Shown: positions 34,301 to 41,985, numbered from the stretch's first letter. The stretch is 64,000 nucleotides of DNA from Chthoniobacter flavus (GCA_945878135.1 CAMDUL010000010.1:1-64000), one strand, 5' to 3'. Numbers and translations are program-made. The notes: generated from the letters alone by a model not told the origin.

Positions 34301-34453
34301 GTCGCCGTCGTCATTTTCTGCGGACTTTTCACCAGCACGCTGCTCGATCTGGTCGTGCGCCCGCTCGTTTTCTGGCAATACGGACACCGCGCCGCGCAGC
34401 GGCTTGTGCCCCAGGCTTTCACCGAACACCCAACCAACAACACACCATCATGA
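31307..34453 (+). CDS. CzcA/CusA-family heavy-metal RND pump
   Basis: This 1048-residue inner-membrane proton antiporter has the HME-RND duplicated layout. The start is MFDRLIAFSVRNRLLVVVVA, with IPVDVFPDLNRPTVTI and the twelve expected helices. The proton-relay helix reads AIGELVDDAIVDVENVFRRL with paired Asp, and the second-half helix GIAARNGIMMITHYLHL is intact. Substrate (Zn/Co/Cd/Ni versus Cu/Ag) cannot be fixed by eye. It lies 3 nt after the adaptor gene and its stop overlaps the following small gene (ATGA). Confidence 0.95.
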   Translation: MFDRLIAFSVRNRLLVVVVAALLAAYGGHVLTRIPVDVFPDLNRPTVTIFTEAPGLAPDEVELQVTLPLETAVNGAAGVERVRSMSGIGLSLVFVEFGWDTDIYRARQIVGEKVAEVTPSLPREVRPFLGPVSSIMGQIMAIGLTSDNAAVKPMELRTLADWDLRRRLMGIPGVSQVTVMGGDVRQYQVLVDPVTLAANRISLHEVQTAIDESNVNSSGGFLPDAHSEMLIRNLARLETADDLAATVVKVLPDGSSILLGQIAEVREGAALNKRGDAGIDGIPGVILTVQKQPGVDTVLLTRKIEAELATIAASLPQGVRVHGDIFRQSNFIERAVHNVEEALRDGSLMVAVVLFIFLLNFRTTAITLTAIPLSLLVTFIVFKWAGLGINTMTLGGLAVAIGELVDDAIVDVENVFRRLRENRHAAQPRPVLDVVVSASREIRNSIVFATVLVVLVFLPLFALQGIEGRIFTPLAVAYIVSILASLLVSLTVTPALCALLLPRMKRMEHRGDGWLVRRIKALEARVLASCFAAPKRIYLAAGALFLAALATVPTLGREFLPEFNEGSITAFVVSAPGTSLEESNRISRIAEELLGGVPEAKTIARRTGRAEGDEHVMEVNTTEIEFELDPSDRSKAEILADIRGRLLTLPGVGVSVGQPISHRIDHLLSGVQAQIAIKIFGDDLEELRRLAGEVRDAVSGVPGMADVQIERVTLVPQVHVRFDRAKCAAYGLRPGEAAHYTSLALKGAAVTEVLEGQRSFDVVLRLTDEAREDLDAIRAIPIDTLNGEIVPLGLVAEVSEAMGPNMINRENAQRRIYVSANAAGRDLVSTVQDAQAAVADQVVFPEGYFVTYGGQFESEAGASRMILLLGTLSLAAMFLVLYLQFQSTALAAQVMLNIPLAFVGAVFGVKLFSGGVLSVASLVGFIALTGIAARNGIMMITHYLHLMREEGMPFDRAMILRGTQERIVPVLMTALTAGLALFPLLLGAGQPGKEILHPVAVVIFCGLFTSTLLDLVVRPLVFWQYGHRAAQRLVPQAFTEHPTNNTPS

Positions 34454-34866
34454 AATACCTCCTGCTCATCGCCACCATCGCCCTCGGATGCACCCAACCC
34501 CTGCATGCGGGGGAAGACCACAACCACAGCCATGAACACATCACCATTCCGGCGACTCTGCCGGAGGTCCGCGCTGAAATCACGGCGCAGCAACAAAAGC
34601 TGGCCGCCTCCCTGACGGCAAAAGACGCCAAGACCGCCCACGCGGCCACCGACACGCTCTCCGCTTTGGTCCAAGCGGTGCCCGGCATGGCGGAAGGTTT
34701 GGATGAAGCCACCGTGCAGCGTCTCAAAGGGATGGCCAACAACGCGGCCAAGGCTTGGGGAAACGCCGCTCACGATGCCGAGCACGGCGATTACGACAAG
34801 GCCGGACGCGAAGCAACCAAAGCCGAAGCGGCCTACCGTCTGCTCGAAGCTCGGCTGGCGCCCTGA
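34450..34866 (+). CDS. Small His-rich periplasmic protein of the metal efflux operon
   Basis: This 138-residue protein has a signal peptide (YLLLIATIALGCTQPLHA), then a His cluster (GEDHNHSHEHIT) and two or three long amphipathic helices. The Cys in ALGCTQ is near a lipobox position but the match is poor. The helical, His-led layout suggests a periplasmic metal chaperone acting with the RND pump, whose stop it overlaps. No clear terminator is seen after it. Confidence 0.75.
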   Translation: MKYLLLIATIALGCTQPLHAGEDHNHSHEHITIPATLPEVRAEITAQQQKLAASLTAKDAKTAHAATDTLSALVQAVPGMAEGLDEATVQRLKGMANNAAKAWGNAAHDAEHGDYDKAGREATKAEAAYRLLEARLAP

Positions 34867-34989
34867 CAAGCCGGGCTTGGCGCCGGTCCTCCCTCGGAAG
34901 GTCAACGAAGTCCCTTCTTCACAGCGATCTGGGGTCTTCGGTCGGTAGCCCGCCGGTTCCTTGTCAAACGATCCAGCGATCTTACCGGG

Positions 34990-35035
34990 GAAAAAAGGGA
35001 ACCGTGCGCGCCGCCGCCAAGCGGGCGCGCACGGT
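34990..35035 (-). terminator. Terminator of the hsp20 gene
   Basis: A perfect 12-bp stem (ACCGTGCGCGCC / GGCGCGCACGGT) with an 11-nt loop is followed on the minus strand by CCC and six T. It lies 28 nt past the Hsp20 stop. Confidence 0.9.
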
Positions 35036-35063
35036 CTGGTTTGGTTTGCGTTGCTAGTTGCGC

Positions 35064-35516
35064 CTAAGAAACGGGGACTTCGACGGCTTTGGTCTGGATC
35101 TCGGGAGCCTTGGGCAGATGGACGTGCAGGGTGCCGTCTTTGAACTCGGCTTTGACCTTGTCCGTCTTGGCCCCTTCGGGCAGGACGAAGGATCTTTCGA
35201 AGCTGCCGTAGGAACGCTCGATCCGGTGGTAGCGGCGGTTTTTCTCCTCTTTCTCGAACTTGCGCTCGCCGGTGATGCGGATGGTGCCGTCCTCCACGGT
35301 GACATGGACGTCTTCCTTTTTCACCTCCGGCAGATCGGCTTTGATGGTGAACTCTTTGTCGTCCTCCGAGACGTCGACCAGCGGGCTCCATTCGGAGGCG
35401 CTGATCGTTTCCTCCCCGGTCCACGGAACGAGGGAACGGCCTCCGAAGAGGCGGTCGATGCGGTTTCGCATGGTGTCCATTTCGCGGACCGGATTCCAGG
35501 TGGTGAGTATGCTCAT
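35064..35516 (-). CDS. Hsp20/alpha-crystallin small heat-shock protein
   Basis: This 150-residue chaperone has an N-terminal arm (TWNPVREMDTMRNRIDRLFG) and an alpha-crystallin domain (PLVDVSEDDKEFTIKADLPE ... GSFERSFVLPEG ... AEFKDGTLHVHLPKAPE), ending with a short tail that holds an I/V-x-V-like motif (VEVPV). It would hold unfolded proteins under stress. ATG at 35516 has a purine-rich AAAGGAA ten nt upstream. No CIRCE element is visible. Confidence 0.95.
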   Translation of the reverse strand: MSILTTWNPVREMDTMRNRIDRLFGGRSLVPWTGEETISASEWSPLVDVSEDDKEFTIKADLPEVKKEDVHVTVEDGTIRITGERKFEKEEKNRRYHRIERSYGSFERSFVLPEGAKTDKVKAEFKDGTLHVHLPKAPEIQTKAVEVPVS

Positions 35517-35680
35517 GATGTTGTTTTTCCTTTTTCTGCGGTGATTTCGGTTGCCGTGCGCGGCATTCACCGCCGGTGCCGTGCGCGGGTCCGGTTTGAC
35601 GTCTGAAGCGGCGCTCCGGGATGTCCCAAGCAAAGCGCAGGGCGAGCGGCGTGCCCATGGGGTGTTCGACCCAAAGGAGG

Positions 35681-35972
35681 AAGACAGGCCACAGCCGAGC
35701 GCAGCGAGACGGCCGAGGCCTCAAGGCCGCAGGCAAATTGACGCGGATGAAAGGCGGGATAGGAAGCTTGGCCGGCTGATTGGCTTGCGGCCATCTAGGT
35801 CTTGATGCCTCCATGTCGAGCACGCTTCCCTACAGGGACCTTACTTAAGTGGTCATTGGGGCTGCTTTGAGGTGCACGGGGCTCTTGGTTCCGGTTTTTT
35901 TGAGGCGGTTTATCGCAATGCGATTGGAGTAGTCGTCGGGCGCCGTCCGTCGGTTATCGCTCACCCGGAAAA
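35681..35972 (+). repeat. Duplicated intergenic module, copy A
   Basis: This gene-free region carries two blocks that recur in the same order at 37.7-38.1 kb. Block 1 (35681-35784) begins GAAGACAGGCCACAGCCGA, continues with AGGCAAATTGACGCGGATGA and ends GCCGGCTGATT. Block 2 (35926-35972) begins GGAGTAGTCGTCGG and ends GCTCACCCGGAAAA. Copy A has a 32-nt insertion after CAGCCGA relative to copy B. The rest of 35517-36021 holds nothing I can assign. Confidence 0.65.
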
Positions 35973-36021
35973 TTAGCCTCGGCTGTCTCGCAGACTCCGC
36001 TGTGGCTAAATTCCGACTTTC

Positions 36022-36462
36022 TTATTCCCGGGCGTAGCGACCGAGGAGTTCGGCGCGCTCGAGGATGTGGTCGCGCATGGCGTCCTCCAAGTCGGCGCGG
36101 AACGAACCGGCGCGGAGATCGAGGGTTCTGTCGAGGGCGTAGAGACGGAAGCAGTAGCGGTGGGTGCCGCGCGGGGGACTGGGACCGACGTATTTGGCCG
36201 TGCCGGCGTCATTGGTTCCGACGACCGCGCCGCTCGGGACGGAATCCTCTTTGATCACGGTGGTGCCGGGCTGGATGTTCCAGACCGGCCAGTGAGTCCA
36301 AGTGCCCATCGGCGCATCGGGATCGTCGACGATGAGAACAAGGCTCTTGGCTTCGTCCGGGACGCCGCTGATTTTGAGGGGCGGGTTGACGTTTTTGCCG
36401 TCCGCGGTGAAGCGTTCAGGGATGGGACGGCGTTCGCTGAAGGCCGTGGTCGAGATTTTCAT
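36022..36462 (-). CDS. YbhB/YbcL-type PEBP family protein
   Basis: This 146-residue phosphatidylethanolamine-binding-protein family member has the signature VLIVDDPDAPMGTWTHWPVWNI and a second conserved block GPSPPRGTHRYCFRLYALD. In bacteria these proteins (YbhB, YbcL) are of poorly known function, binding small anionic ligands. The start is placed at MKISTTAFSERRPIP; an upstream in-frame ATG would add a Cys/Pro-rich leader that does not look like a signal peptide. Confidence 0.9.
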   Translation of the reverse strand: MKISTTAFSERRPIPERFTADGKNVNPPLKISGVPDEAKSLVLIVDDPDAPMGTWTHWPVWNIQPGTTVIKEDSVPSGAVVGTNDAGTAKYVGPSPPRGTHRYCFRLYALDRTLDLRAGSFRADLEDAMRDHILERAELLGRYARE

Positions 36463-36860
36463 GCTGGTGAAGGGTTTTGCTTCCGCGGTGCCGGTGAAGA
36501 ATGGGTGCAGCAGGCAAAGGCAGGGCGGCAATCACCTCGGGATCCATCGGGTCAGCATGCGGCGGCCGGGAGGCGGAAGAGGATCAGGGAGAAGAAGGAG
36601 GAGTTTTCGCAAGAGCGCTTTCATGCAGATGATTGTGGGATGTCCGGCCGTGGTGATCCATGGGGTGATCGACCCGGAGATTCGGAGAAAGGATCTTCGT
36701 GCCGACCGGCAAACGATCATCTTCTTGCGTCTTTCCAAAATGAAGCAACTGGTCTCGCCGGAGGAGCGGCGGGCGGCTTGTTTTCGGCGGAGGCGGCGCG
36801 TGAAGGCCTTGCGGTCATCGCCCCATGGTTTGGGAGTCGCGGGAGACTCAGGATGGGGCC

Positions 36861-37721
36861 ATGGAAGAAAAGCAGATCGCGGCTTCCGGCGCGGCGGTGA
36901 ATGCCTTCGGGCTCTACTTGCGGGAAATCGGAAGGGAAACCTTGCTCACGCCGGAGCAGGAGAAGGAATTGGCCGCGCGGATCAAGCGGGGGGACAAAGC
37001 GGCGCGGGAGCGGATGATCACGGCGAACCTGCGCCTCGTGGTGAAACTGGCCACGGGCTATGCGAATCTCGGACTGCCGCTGCTCGACTTGATTTCGGAG
37101 GGTAACATCGGGTTGATGAAAGCGGTGGAGCGATTCGATCCGGCCAAGGGCGGGAAGCTGAGCACTTATGCCGCATGGTGGATCAAGCAATCGATCAAGC
37201 GAGCGCTGGCCAACCAGAGCAAAACAATCCGCGTGCCGGTGCACCAGATCGAGAAGATCGCCAAGATCCGGCGGCTGAACGAGCGACTGACCGCGGACCT
37301 GGGCCGCGAGCCGTCGGATGAGGAATTGGCCGACGAAGTCGGGCTGACGGCGGCGAAAGTGGCTGCGCTGAAGGGCAGTGCGATCAGTCCGGCGTCCCTT
37401 GACGCACCGGTCGGCCGGGACGACGGGGAGACGCTTTTCGGCGAGATGATTTCGGACGAAAATGCGGAGGATCCGCGTGCAAAGCTGGAGGAAAAAGACG
37501 CGCTTGCCGGCCTCGGCAGCGTGCTCGAGGTGCTGACCCCGCGCGAGCGCGAGATCATGAAGCTTCGTTACGGCTTGGGAGGGGGCAGGCAGAAAACGCT
37601 GGAGCACATCGGCGCGAAGTTCGGGATCACGCGCGAGCGGATCCGGCAGATCCAGGTGGGGGCGTTGAGGAAGCTGCGGCGGGAGATGGGGCGGCAGCAA
37701 GCTGTGGCGGTGCCGTATTAG
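36861..37721 (+). CDS. Sigma-70 family RNA polymerase sigma factor (group 1/2-like)
   Basis: This 286-residue sigma factor has region 1.2 (LYLREIGRETLLTPEQEKEL), region 2 (RMITANLRLVVKLATGYANL; the -10-reading helix ends STYAAWWIKQSIKRAL), region 3 and region 4 (LTPREREIMKLRYGL, HTH TLEHIGAKFGITRERIRQIQ). It lacks the long region 1.1 of housekeeping RpoD, so it is probably an alternative RpoS- or RpoH-like factor. It stands beside Hsp20 and PEBP genes, compatible with a stress role, but this is context only. Confidence 0.92.
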   Translation: MEEKQIAASGAAVNAFGLYLREIGRETLLTPEQEKELAARIKRGDKAARERMITANLRLVVKLATGYANLGLPLLDLISEGNIGLMKAVERFDPAKGGKLSTYAAWWIKQSIKRALANQSKTIRVPVHQIEKIAKIRRLNERLTADLGREPSDEELADEVGLTAAKVAALKGSAISPASLDAPVGRDDGETLFGEMISDENAEDPRAKLEEKDALAGLGSVLEVLTPREREIMKLRYGLGGGRQKTLEHIGAKFGITRERIRQIQVGALRKLRREMGRQQAVAVPY

Positions 37722-37725
37722 GGGA

Positions 37726-38094
37726 AAGACAGGCCACAGCCGAAGGCAAATTCACGCGGACAAACGCGGATATCAGAGGATATGTTTGCGCCGGCTGATT
37801 GCCTCCCGACCAACTCGAGGTGTTTTTAGGCAGCGACGGTCATAGACCGCCGCTACAATTTTTCGTCGAGGTGTAGCGGCGCTCTATGAGCGTCGGTGCT
37901 TTTCCCCCTTGCCCGGATGATAACCCCGGTTACTCCCGGAACACACCTGCCAATGTGCAGGTTCAGGGACTAAGGGCTATCTCGCAAAGCCTCGGTTCCG
38001 GTGCAAAAAGTCTGGTCCGCCGGAAGCAATGATTGCGTATGTCGCGTGGAGTAGTCGTCGGACGCCGTCTGTCGGTTATTGCTCACCCGGAAGA
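37726..38094 (+). repeat. Duplicated intergenic module, copy B
   Basis: Block 1 (37726-37801) begins AAAGACAGGCCACAGCCGA, continues AGGCAAATTCACGCGGAC and ends GCCGGCTGATT. Block 2 (38048-38094) begins GGAGTAGTCGTCGG and continues through GTCGGTTATTGCTCACCCGG. Both match copy A in order and strand. Between the blocks lies a twin-hairpin element absent from copy A. No gene is evident in 37722-38127. Confidence 0.65.
37831..37900. repeat. Twin-hairpin element (TTGTAGCGG family)
   Basis: Two opposed units: the minus-strand unit has stem CGGTC-ATA-GACCG and ends CGCTACA; the plus-strand unit starts GTGTAGCGGCGCTCTATGAG and ends CGTCGGTGC. The outer arms differ in stem sequence (GGTC versus GCTC) while the TGTAGCGGCG ends stay constant. 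Confidence 0.75.
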
Positions 38095-38124
38095 AATAAG
38101 CCCGGCTGGTGTCAGCCAGCCGGG
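38091..38124 (-). terminator. Terminator of the NarL-type regulator gene
   Basis: A perfect 9-bp stem (CCCGGCTGG / CCAGCCGGG, loop TGTCAG) lies 3 nt past the stop, followed on the minus strand by the T-rich CTTATTTCTT. Confidence 0.8.
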
Positions 38125-38127
38125 CCG

Positions 38128-38808
38128 TCAGGCTCGCGCCATGGCGAATTGGGCGGGGGTCTCGACGAGGCCGGCGGCGATGGCGTGGCGGGTGAGACCG
38201 GCGGTGTCGTGGATGTGGAGTTTGTTCATCACGGATTGGCGGTGCTTCTCCACGGTCTTGATGCTGATGCCGAGTTTGTCGGCGGTCTGCTTGTTGGCGT
38301 TGCCCTCGGCGATGAGTTGGAGGACTTCGGTTTCGCGTTCGGTCAGGGTATCGGTCCGGCGGCGCTGCATCGTGGAGCTGCCCTCGTTCTTTTCGTATTG
38401 CGCGAGGCGCTTTTTCACCGCCGGGGAGAAGGCTTTCATGCCGCTGGCCACATCGCGGACGGCTTTGGCCAGGGTTTCGGCGGCGGAAGTCTTGGAGACG
38501 TATCCGTCGACCCCGGCCTCGAGGGCGTGCTGCATGAAGATGTCGTCCTCGTAGGCGGTGAGGATGAGGATGCGGGTGGCCGCGGACTTGCGGCGGATGT
38601 GGCGCGCGGCGTCGAGGCCGTTGAGATTGGGCATGGCGACGTCGAGGGTGACGACGTCGGGCTTGAGCTTGGCCGCTTTTTCCGCGCCTTCACGTCCGTC
38701 GGCGGCCTGGCCGACAACTTTGATGTCTTTGTGCCGTTCGAGGATGGTGACGAGCGCTTCGCGCATCATCTGGTGATCGTCAATGATGAGGACTGAGGTT
38801 GTTTTCAT
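38128..38808 (-). CDS. NarL/FixJ-family response regulator
   Basis: This 226-residue protein has a REC domain (IIDDHQMMREAL; phosphoacceptor Asp56 in VVTLDVAMPN; Thr and Lys in ILTAYEDD and YVSKTSAAE) and a C-terminal LuxR-type HTH (LTERETEVLQLIAEGNANKQ ... LGISIKTVEKHRQSV). It binds DNA when phosphorylated. The gene follows the HisKA_3 kinase by 9 nt in the present sequence; a one-base change in the kinase's homopolymer would turn this gap into an ATGA overlap. It is the likely partner. Confidence 0.93.
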   Translation of the reverse strand: MKTTSVLIIDDHQMMREALVTILERHKDIKVVGQAADGREGAEKAAKLKPDVVTLDVAMPNLNGLDAARHIRRKSAATRILILTAYEDDIFMQHALEAGVDGYVSKTSAAETLAKAVRDVASGMKAFSPAVKKRLAQYEKNEGSSTMQRRRTDTLTERETEVLQLIAEGNANKQTADKLGISIKTVEKHRQSVMNKLHIHDTAGLTRHAIAAGLVETPAQFAMARA

Positions 38809-38817
38809 ATTTGGAAT

Positions 38818-40272
38818 TCAGCTTCTCCGCGGGGAGGTTTTGCGGGGGGGGGGGGGCACTTTGACGCGGACGGTGGTGCCTTGGCCGGGTATGGCTTCGA
38901 GGTGAAATTGGCCGCCGAGCAATTCGGCGCGTTCGCGCATGCCGAGGAGACCGAGGTGACCGTCGGCTTGGGCCCGGGTGATGCGATCGGCGTCGAAGGA
39001 GCAGCCATCGTCGCCGATTTCGAGCATGACATGACCGTCATGGCGATGGAGCCGGATCCACGCGCGCCCTGCACCGGAGTGTTCCTCGATGTTCTGCAGG
39101 GCTTCCTGGGTGAGACGGAAAAGATGGGTCAGGCCATCGCCGGCCAGAAATTCGATGGCGACCGGTTGGAGATCGAGGTCGAGGGTCAGGCGGGTGCGTT
39201 CGCGGAAAGCCTCGGCGTGTTTCTCCAGCGCGGCGACCAGGCCGAAGTGGTCGAGAAGGGCCGGACGCATGTCGCGGGCGAGGGTGCGGACGTCGGCCAG
39301 CGCGCTTTTGAGTTGGTCGCGCAGATCGGTCAGCTCCTGCCGGAGCCAAGCGGGGATCTTTTCGTCTTTGGCCATGCTGATGCGGTTGGCGGCGGCGGCG
39401 ATCACTTGCGCAATGTTGTCGTGGAGCTCGCGGCTGATGACTTGCTGCCGCTGCTCGCCGGATTCGATGAGGCGTTGGGCGAGGTGTTCCAGTTCGCGGA
39501 TATGGACCGTGAGATCGGCCGGTTCCTGCGGTGTTCTCCGGCGTTCAAGGGCCAGCGGAACGTGGGATGCCCCGTTGCCGGAATTATGGTGCTCGCCGCC
39601 GGAGTTGCCGTCTCCACCGCCGGTAACATCGCGCCAGGTGTGATGGAGGTTGTCGCCGACTGGGACGGCACGGATGTCGAAGCGCCGCACCTTGCCATGG
39701 ATCTCGTGCGGATAGCTGTAGTCTTGCAGGTTGAGGATTTCCCCGGTGGCGAGAATCCGGCAATACGTGTCGAAAAGCCCGGTCTCACGGGCATTGGGAA
39801 ACAGTTCGAGAAGGCGGCGGCCGACGAGCAGTCCGCGCGGCAGTCCGTTGTAAGCGCAGGCGGCGTCGTTGGCTTCGGCGAAGATGAAGTCACAGACACG
39901 GCCCCGGGGATCGCGGAGGGCGCGGAGGATGACGCGCGGATCGAAATCCGAATCCAGCAAAGCGCGGAGCTGCGCCTCGTCTGCCGGGAAGACCCCGCCG
40001 TCTGGCGGCCGCCCGCCGTGCGGGGGAGCCAACAAGGTAGTTGCGGGTGCATCGCCCGCCACTTGCTTTACCACCGTTTTTTTTGCCTTCCGACGCGCGG
40101 AGTTCACGGCTTTGCCTTCCTTGGTGTGGCTGTTGGAATGGCTCAACTCGTGGTTGAGTTGGCTTTGAAAAGTAGGATCTTGATCATTGATTAACTTACG
40201 TCGCCTCCGCGGAATATCAACTATGTATTCAGCAGGAGGCGATGGAGCCGGCGCCATGGTGGAGAAGCTCAT
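38818..40272 (-). CDS. PAS-domain sensor histidine kinase (HisKA_3, NarX/DegS type)
   Basis: This cytoplasmic kinase of about 484 residues has a low-complexity N-terminus with a Lys/Arg-rich stretch, a PAS-like domain at about 110-215 (DFIFAEANDAACAYNGLPRG; it resembles the PAS of the next upstream gene), a HisKA_3 domain with phosphoacceptor His in SRELHDNIAQV, and an HATPase domain (LTQEALQNIEEHSG; G box GHLGLLGMRERAEL). The C-terminus ends PPPPRKTSPRRS, coded through a 13-C run. With 12 C the protein would end PPPPAKPPRGEAEFQI and overlap the regulator start by ATGA. Confidence 0.9.
   Translation of the reverse strand: MSFSTMAPAPSPPAEYIVDIPRRRRKLINDQDPTFQSQLNHELSHSNSHTKEGKAVNSARRKAKKTVVKQVAGDAPATTLLAPPHGGRPPDGGVFPADEAQLRALLDSDFDPRVILRALRDPRGRVCDFIFAEANDAACAYNGLPRGLLVGRRLLELFPNARETGLFDTYCRILATGEILNLQDYSYPHEIHGKVRRFDIRAVPVGDNLHHTWRDVTGGGDGNSGGEHHNSGNGASHVPLALERRRTPQEPADLTVHIRELEHLAQRLIESGEQRQQVISRELHDNIAQVIAAAANRISMAKDEKIPAWLRQELTDLRDQLKSALADVRTLARDMRPALLDHFGLVAALEKHAEAFRERTRLTLDLDLQPVAIEFLAGDGLTHLFRLTQEALQNIEEHSGAGRAWIRLHRHDGHVMLEIGDDGCSFDADRITRAQADGHLGLLGMRERAELLGGQFHLEAIPGQGTTVRVKVPPPPRKTSPRRS
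38844..38856. repeat. 13-nt G/C homopolymer at the 3' end of a kinase gene
   Basis: Thirteen consecutive G on the plus strand (C on the coding strand) encode the four terminal prolines of the histidine kinase. Tracts this long slip readily in replication and in sequencing. One base less moves the stop from 38818 to 38805, creating an ATGA overlap with the response-regulator start. Confidence 0.9.
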
Positions 40273-40277
40273 GATGC

Positions 40278-41603
40278 TCAACTTGTTGCGATGGTAGTTT
40301 GGCCGTTGAAAGGGACGACGCGGTTGCGTCCGCCTTGTTTGGCGAGATACATCGCGGAATCGGCGCGGGCGACAAGGGCATCGGCTGTTTCCTCCGGGTG
40401 CGCGATGGTGACGCCGATGCTGACGGTGGCCGTGACCGGTCCGGCCGGCGTGGCAATGGGTTGGGCGGCGGCGGCGCGGAGTTTTTCGGCAATGACGATG
40501 GCGTTGTCGATGTCCTGCACGCCATGGAGGACGACGAGGAGTTCGTCGCCGCCGATGCGGGCGGCGAGGTCGTCGCTGGTGCGGAGGACGGAGCGCAACC
40601 GTTCGGCGGTGACGCGCAGGACTTCGTCGCCGGCGGCGTGACCGTGGAGGTCGTTGATGTCCTTGAAACGGTCCAGATCGCAAAAGAGCACGGCGAGTTC
40701 GTGCCCGCTGCGCCGGGACTGGGCTCCGAGGGTTTCGATGCGGCTGAGCACTTCCTTGCGGTTGAGCAGTTCGGTGAGTTCGTCCGTGCGCGCGCGGTGC
40801 TCGAGTTGTTGCTCGACGGCGACCTGGGTATCGACAATGCGGCTGGTGGCGACAAAGCCTTCGGGGCGACCGTGGGTGTCGAGGTAGGGGCTGGCATGGG
40901 TCTCGATCCAGTGGTGCGTGCCGTCCTTGGCCGAGACGCGGTGGCGCCCGAGCACCGTATGCCCGGCATCGAGCCGTGCGATTTTCTCGGCGCAGAGAAC
41001 GCGATCCTCCGGCTCGAGAAATTCCTCGACCTTGCGTCCGACGCACTCGTCGATACTCCAGCCGAAGGTGGTCTGCACGGATGGCGAGATCCACATGATG
41101 GTGCCGTGGCGGACGCGGGCCACGACGTCGGAAGAGTTTTCGGCGAGCAAGCGGTAGCGTTCCTCGGAGGCGGCGAGGCGTTTGGCGGCGAGGTGGCGCT
41201 CGGTGACATCGCGCCAGGTCCAGACGAGCGAATCGTCAGTGCGGATGGCGCGGATGTCGAAGCGCCGCTCCTGGCCGTAGATTTCGAGGGAGAAGGCGAA
41301 GTTGTTGGCGACGAGGGGCTCGCCGGATTCGAGGGCGTCGCGGGCCATGGCCATCAGACAGCCGGCGTTGTCGGGCGGCAGGAATTCGAGCAGCCGGCGT
41401 CCGAGCATCGCTTCGCGTCCGAGCCCGTAGTATTCGGCGGCGGCTTGGTTGGCTTCGACGATGAGGAAGTCGGAAACCTTGCCCGTGTGGTCCCGGACCG
41501 GAGAGAGCAGAAGATGCGGATCGAACAGGGCGTCGAGGATGGCGCGCGGGGAGAAGTCCGGCGGCGCGACGGAGGCTTCGGCGGCGGGAGCCATGAAAGT
41601 CAT
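40278..41603 (-). CDS. PAS-PAS-GGDEF diguanylate cyclase
   Basis: This 441-residue cytoplasmic protein has PAS 1 (about 20-130; FLIVEANQAAAEYYGLGREA), PAS 2 with PAC (about 145-265; SSDVVARVRHGTIMWISPSV) and a GGDEF domain with active loop ARIGGDELLVVLHG and metal site FCDLDRFKDINDLHGH. The region before the loop reads RTSDDLAARI, one residue too long for a standard I-site, so product inhibition may be weak. Its first PAS resembles that of the kinase downstream. ATGA overlap with the small upstream gene and a 5-nt gap to the kinase indicate one operon. Confidence 0.92.
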   Translation of the reverse strand: MTFMAPAAEASVAPPDFSPRAILDALFDPHLLLSPVRDHTGKVSDFLIVEANQAAAEYYGLGREAMLGRRLLEFLPPDNAGCLMAMARDALESGEPLVANNFAFSLEIYGQERRFDIRAIRTDDSLVWTWRDVTERHLAAKRLAASEERYRLLAENSSDVVARVRHGTIMWISPSVQTTFGWSIDECVGRKVEEFLEPEDRVLCAEKIARLDAGHTVLGRHRVSAKDGTHHWIETHASPYLDTHGRPEGFVATSRIVDTQVAVEQQLEHRARTDELTELLNRKEVLSRIETLGAQSRRSGHELAVLFCDLDRFKDINDLHGHAAGDEVLRVTAERLRSVLRTSDDLAARIGGDELLVVLHGVQDIDNAIVIAEKLRAAAAQPIATPAGPVTATVSIGVTIAHPEETADALVARADSAMYLAKQGGRNRVVPFNGQTTIATS

Positions 41604-41797
41604 TGGTCGAGGCGCGAGATGGTTTGTTGCAGACGGAGAATCTCCGCGGCGGCATCGCGCATCAGGCCGCACAAAAGGACTTCGCGCCGGCCGTCGCAGC
41701 CGGAGCCGGCATCGACGAGCATTTCGCGCAAGGCGGCCACTTCGGCAAAGCGTGCGGCGTGCTGATCGCGCAATTCGCAGGCAGTCGATGATGTCAT
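41600..41797 (-). CDS. Small coiled-coil hypothetical protein
   Basis: This 65-residue, mostly helical protein (RDQHAARFAEVAALREMLVD ... RDAAAEILRLQQTISRLDQ) has two Cys and no signal peptide. I do not recognise it. It is the first gene of the PAS-GGDEF/kinase/regulator operon and overlaps the next gene by ATGA, which supports it being real; a dimerising or sensor-accessory role is possible. Confidence 0.6.
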   Translation of the reverse strand: MTSSTACELRDQHAARFAEVAALREMLVDAGSGCDGRREVLLCGLMRDAAAEILRLQQTISRLDQ

Positions 41798-41836
41798 CAC
41801 GACCCGAGAATAAGCTTCCGCGGGGCGGACCATCAC

Positions 41837-41851
41837 TGGGGTATATTGCCC
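41837..41851 (-). promoter_or_regulatory. Candidate promoter/operator motif GGGCARTATACCCCA (copy 2)
   Basis: The minus-strand 15-mer GGGCAATATACCCCA lies 39 nt before the start of the small coiled-coil gene. It differs by one base from the copy at 28051-28065, which is also upstream of a minus-strand gene. Confidence 0.35.
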
Positions 41852-41985
41852 ATTCGTTTTCCCGTCGCAGATCAACCGCCGTCGGGCTTGCGTTCCGCAA
41901 CTGGTCATCCGCCCTAACGGGGCCGGGGCCTCCCGGTGGGCGAAGACCTCATGGTATCTCCGGCGGTGCGGGATTTATTGGAAGT

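Noticed and set aside
36532-36738. 68-residue minus-strand frame upstream of the PEBP gene
   Set aside because: It starts MERRKKMIVCRSARRSFLR and is Arg/Pro-rich with no recognisable domain; it could be the 5' leader of the PEBP transcript.
38881-40194. 437-residue plus-strand open frame
   Set aside because: It is antisense to the histidine kinase with all domains in place; the plus frame shows no motifs.
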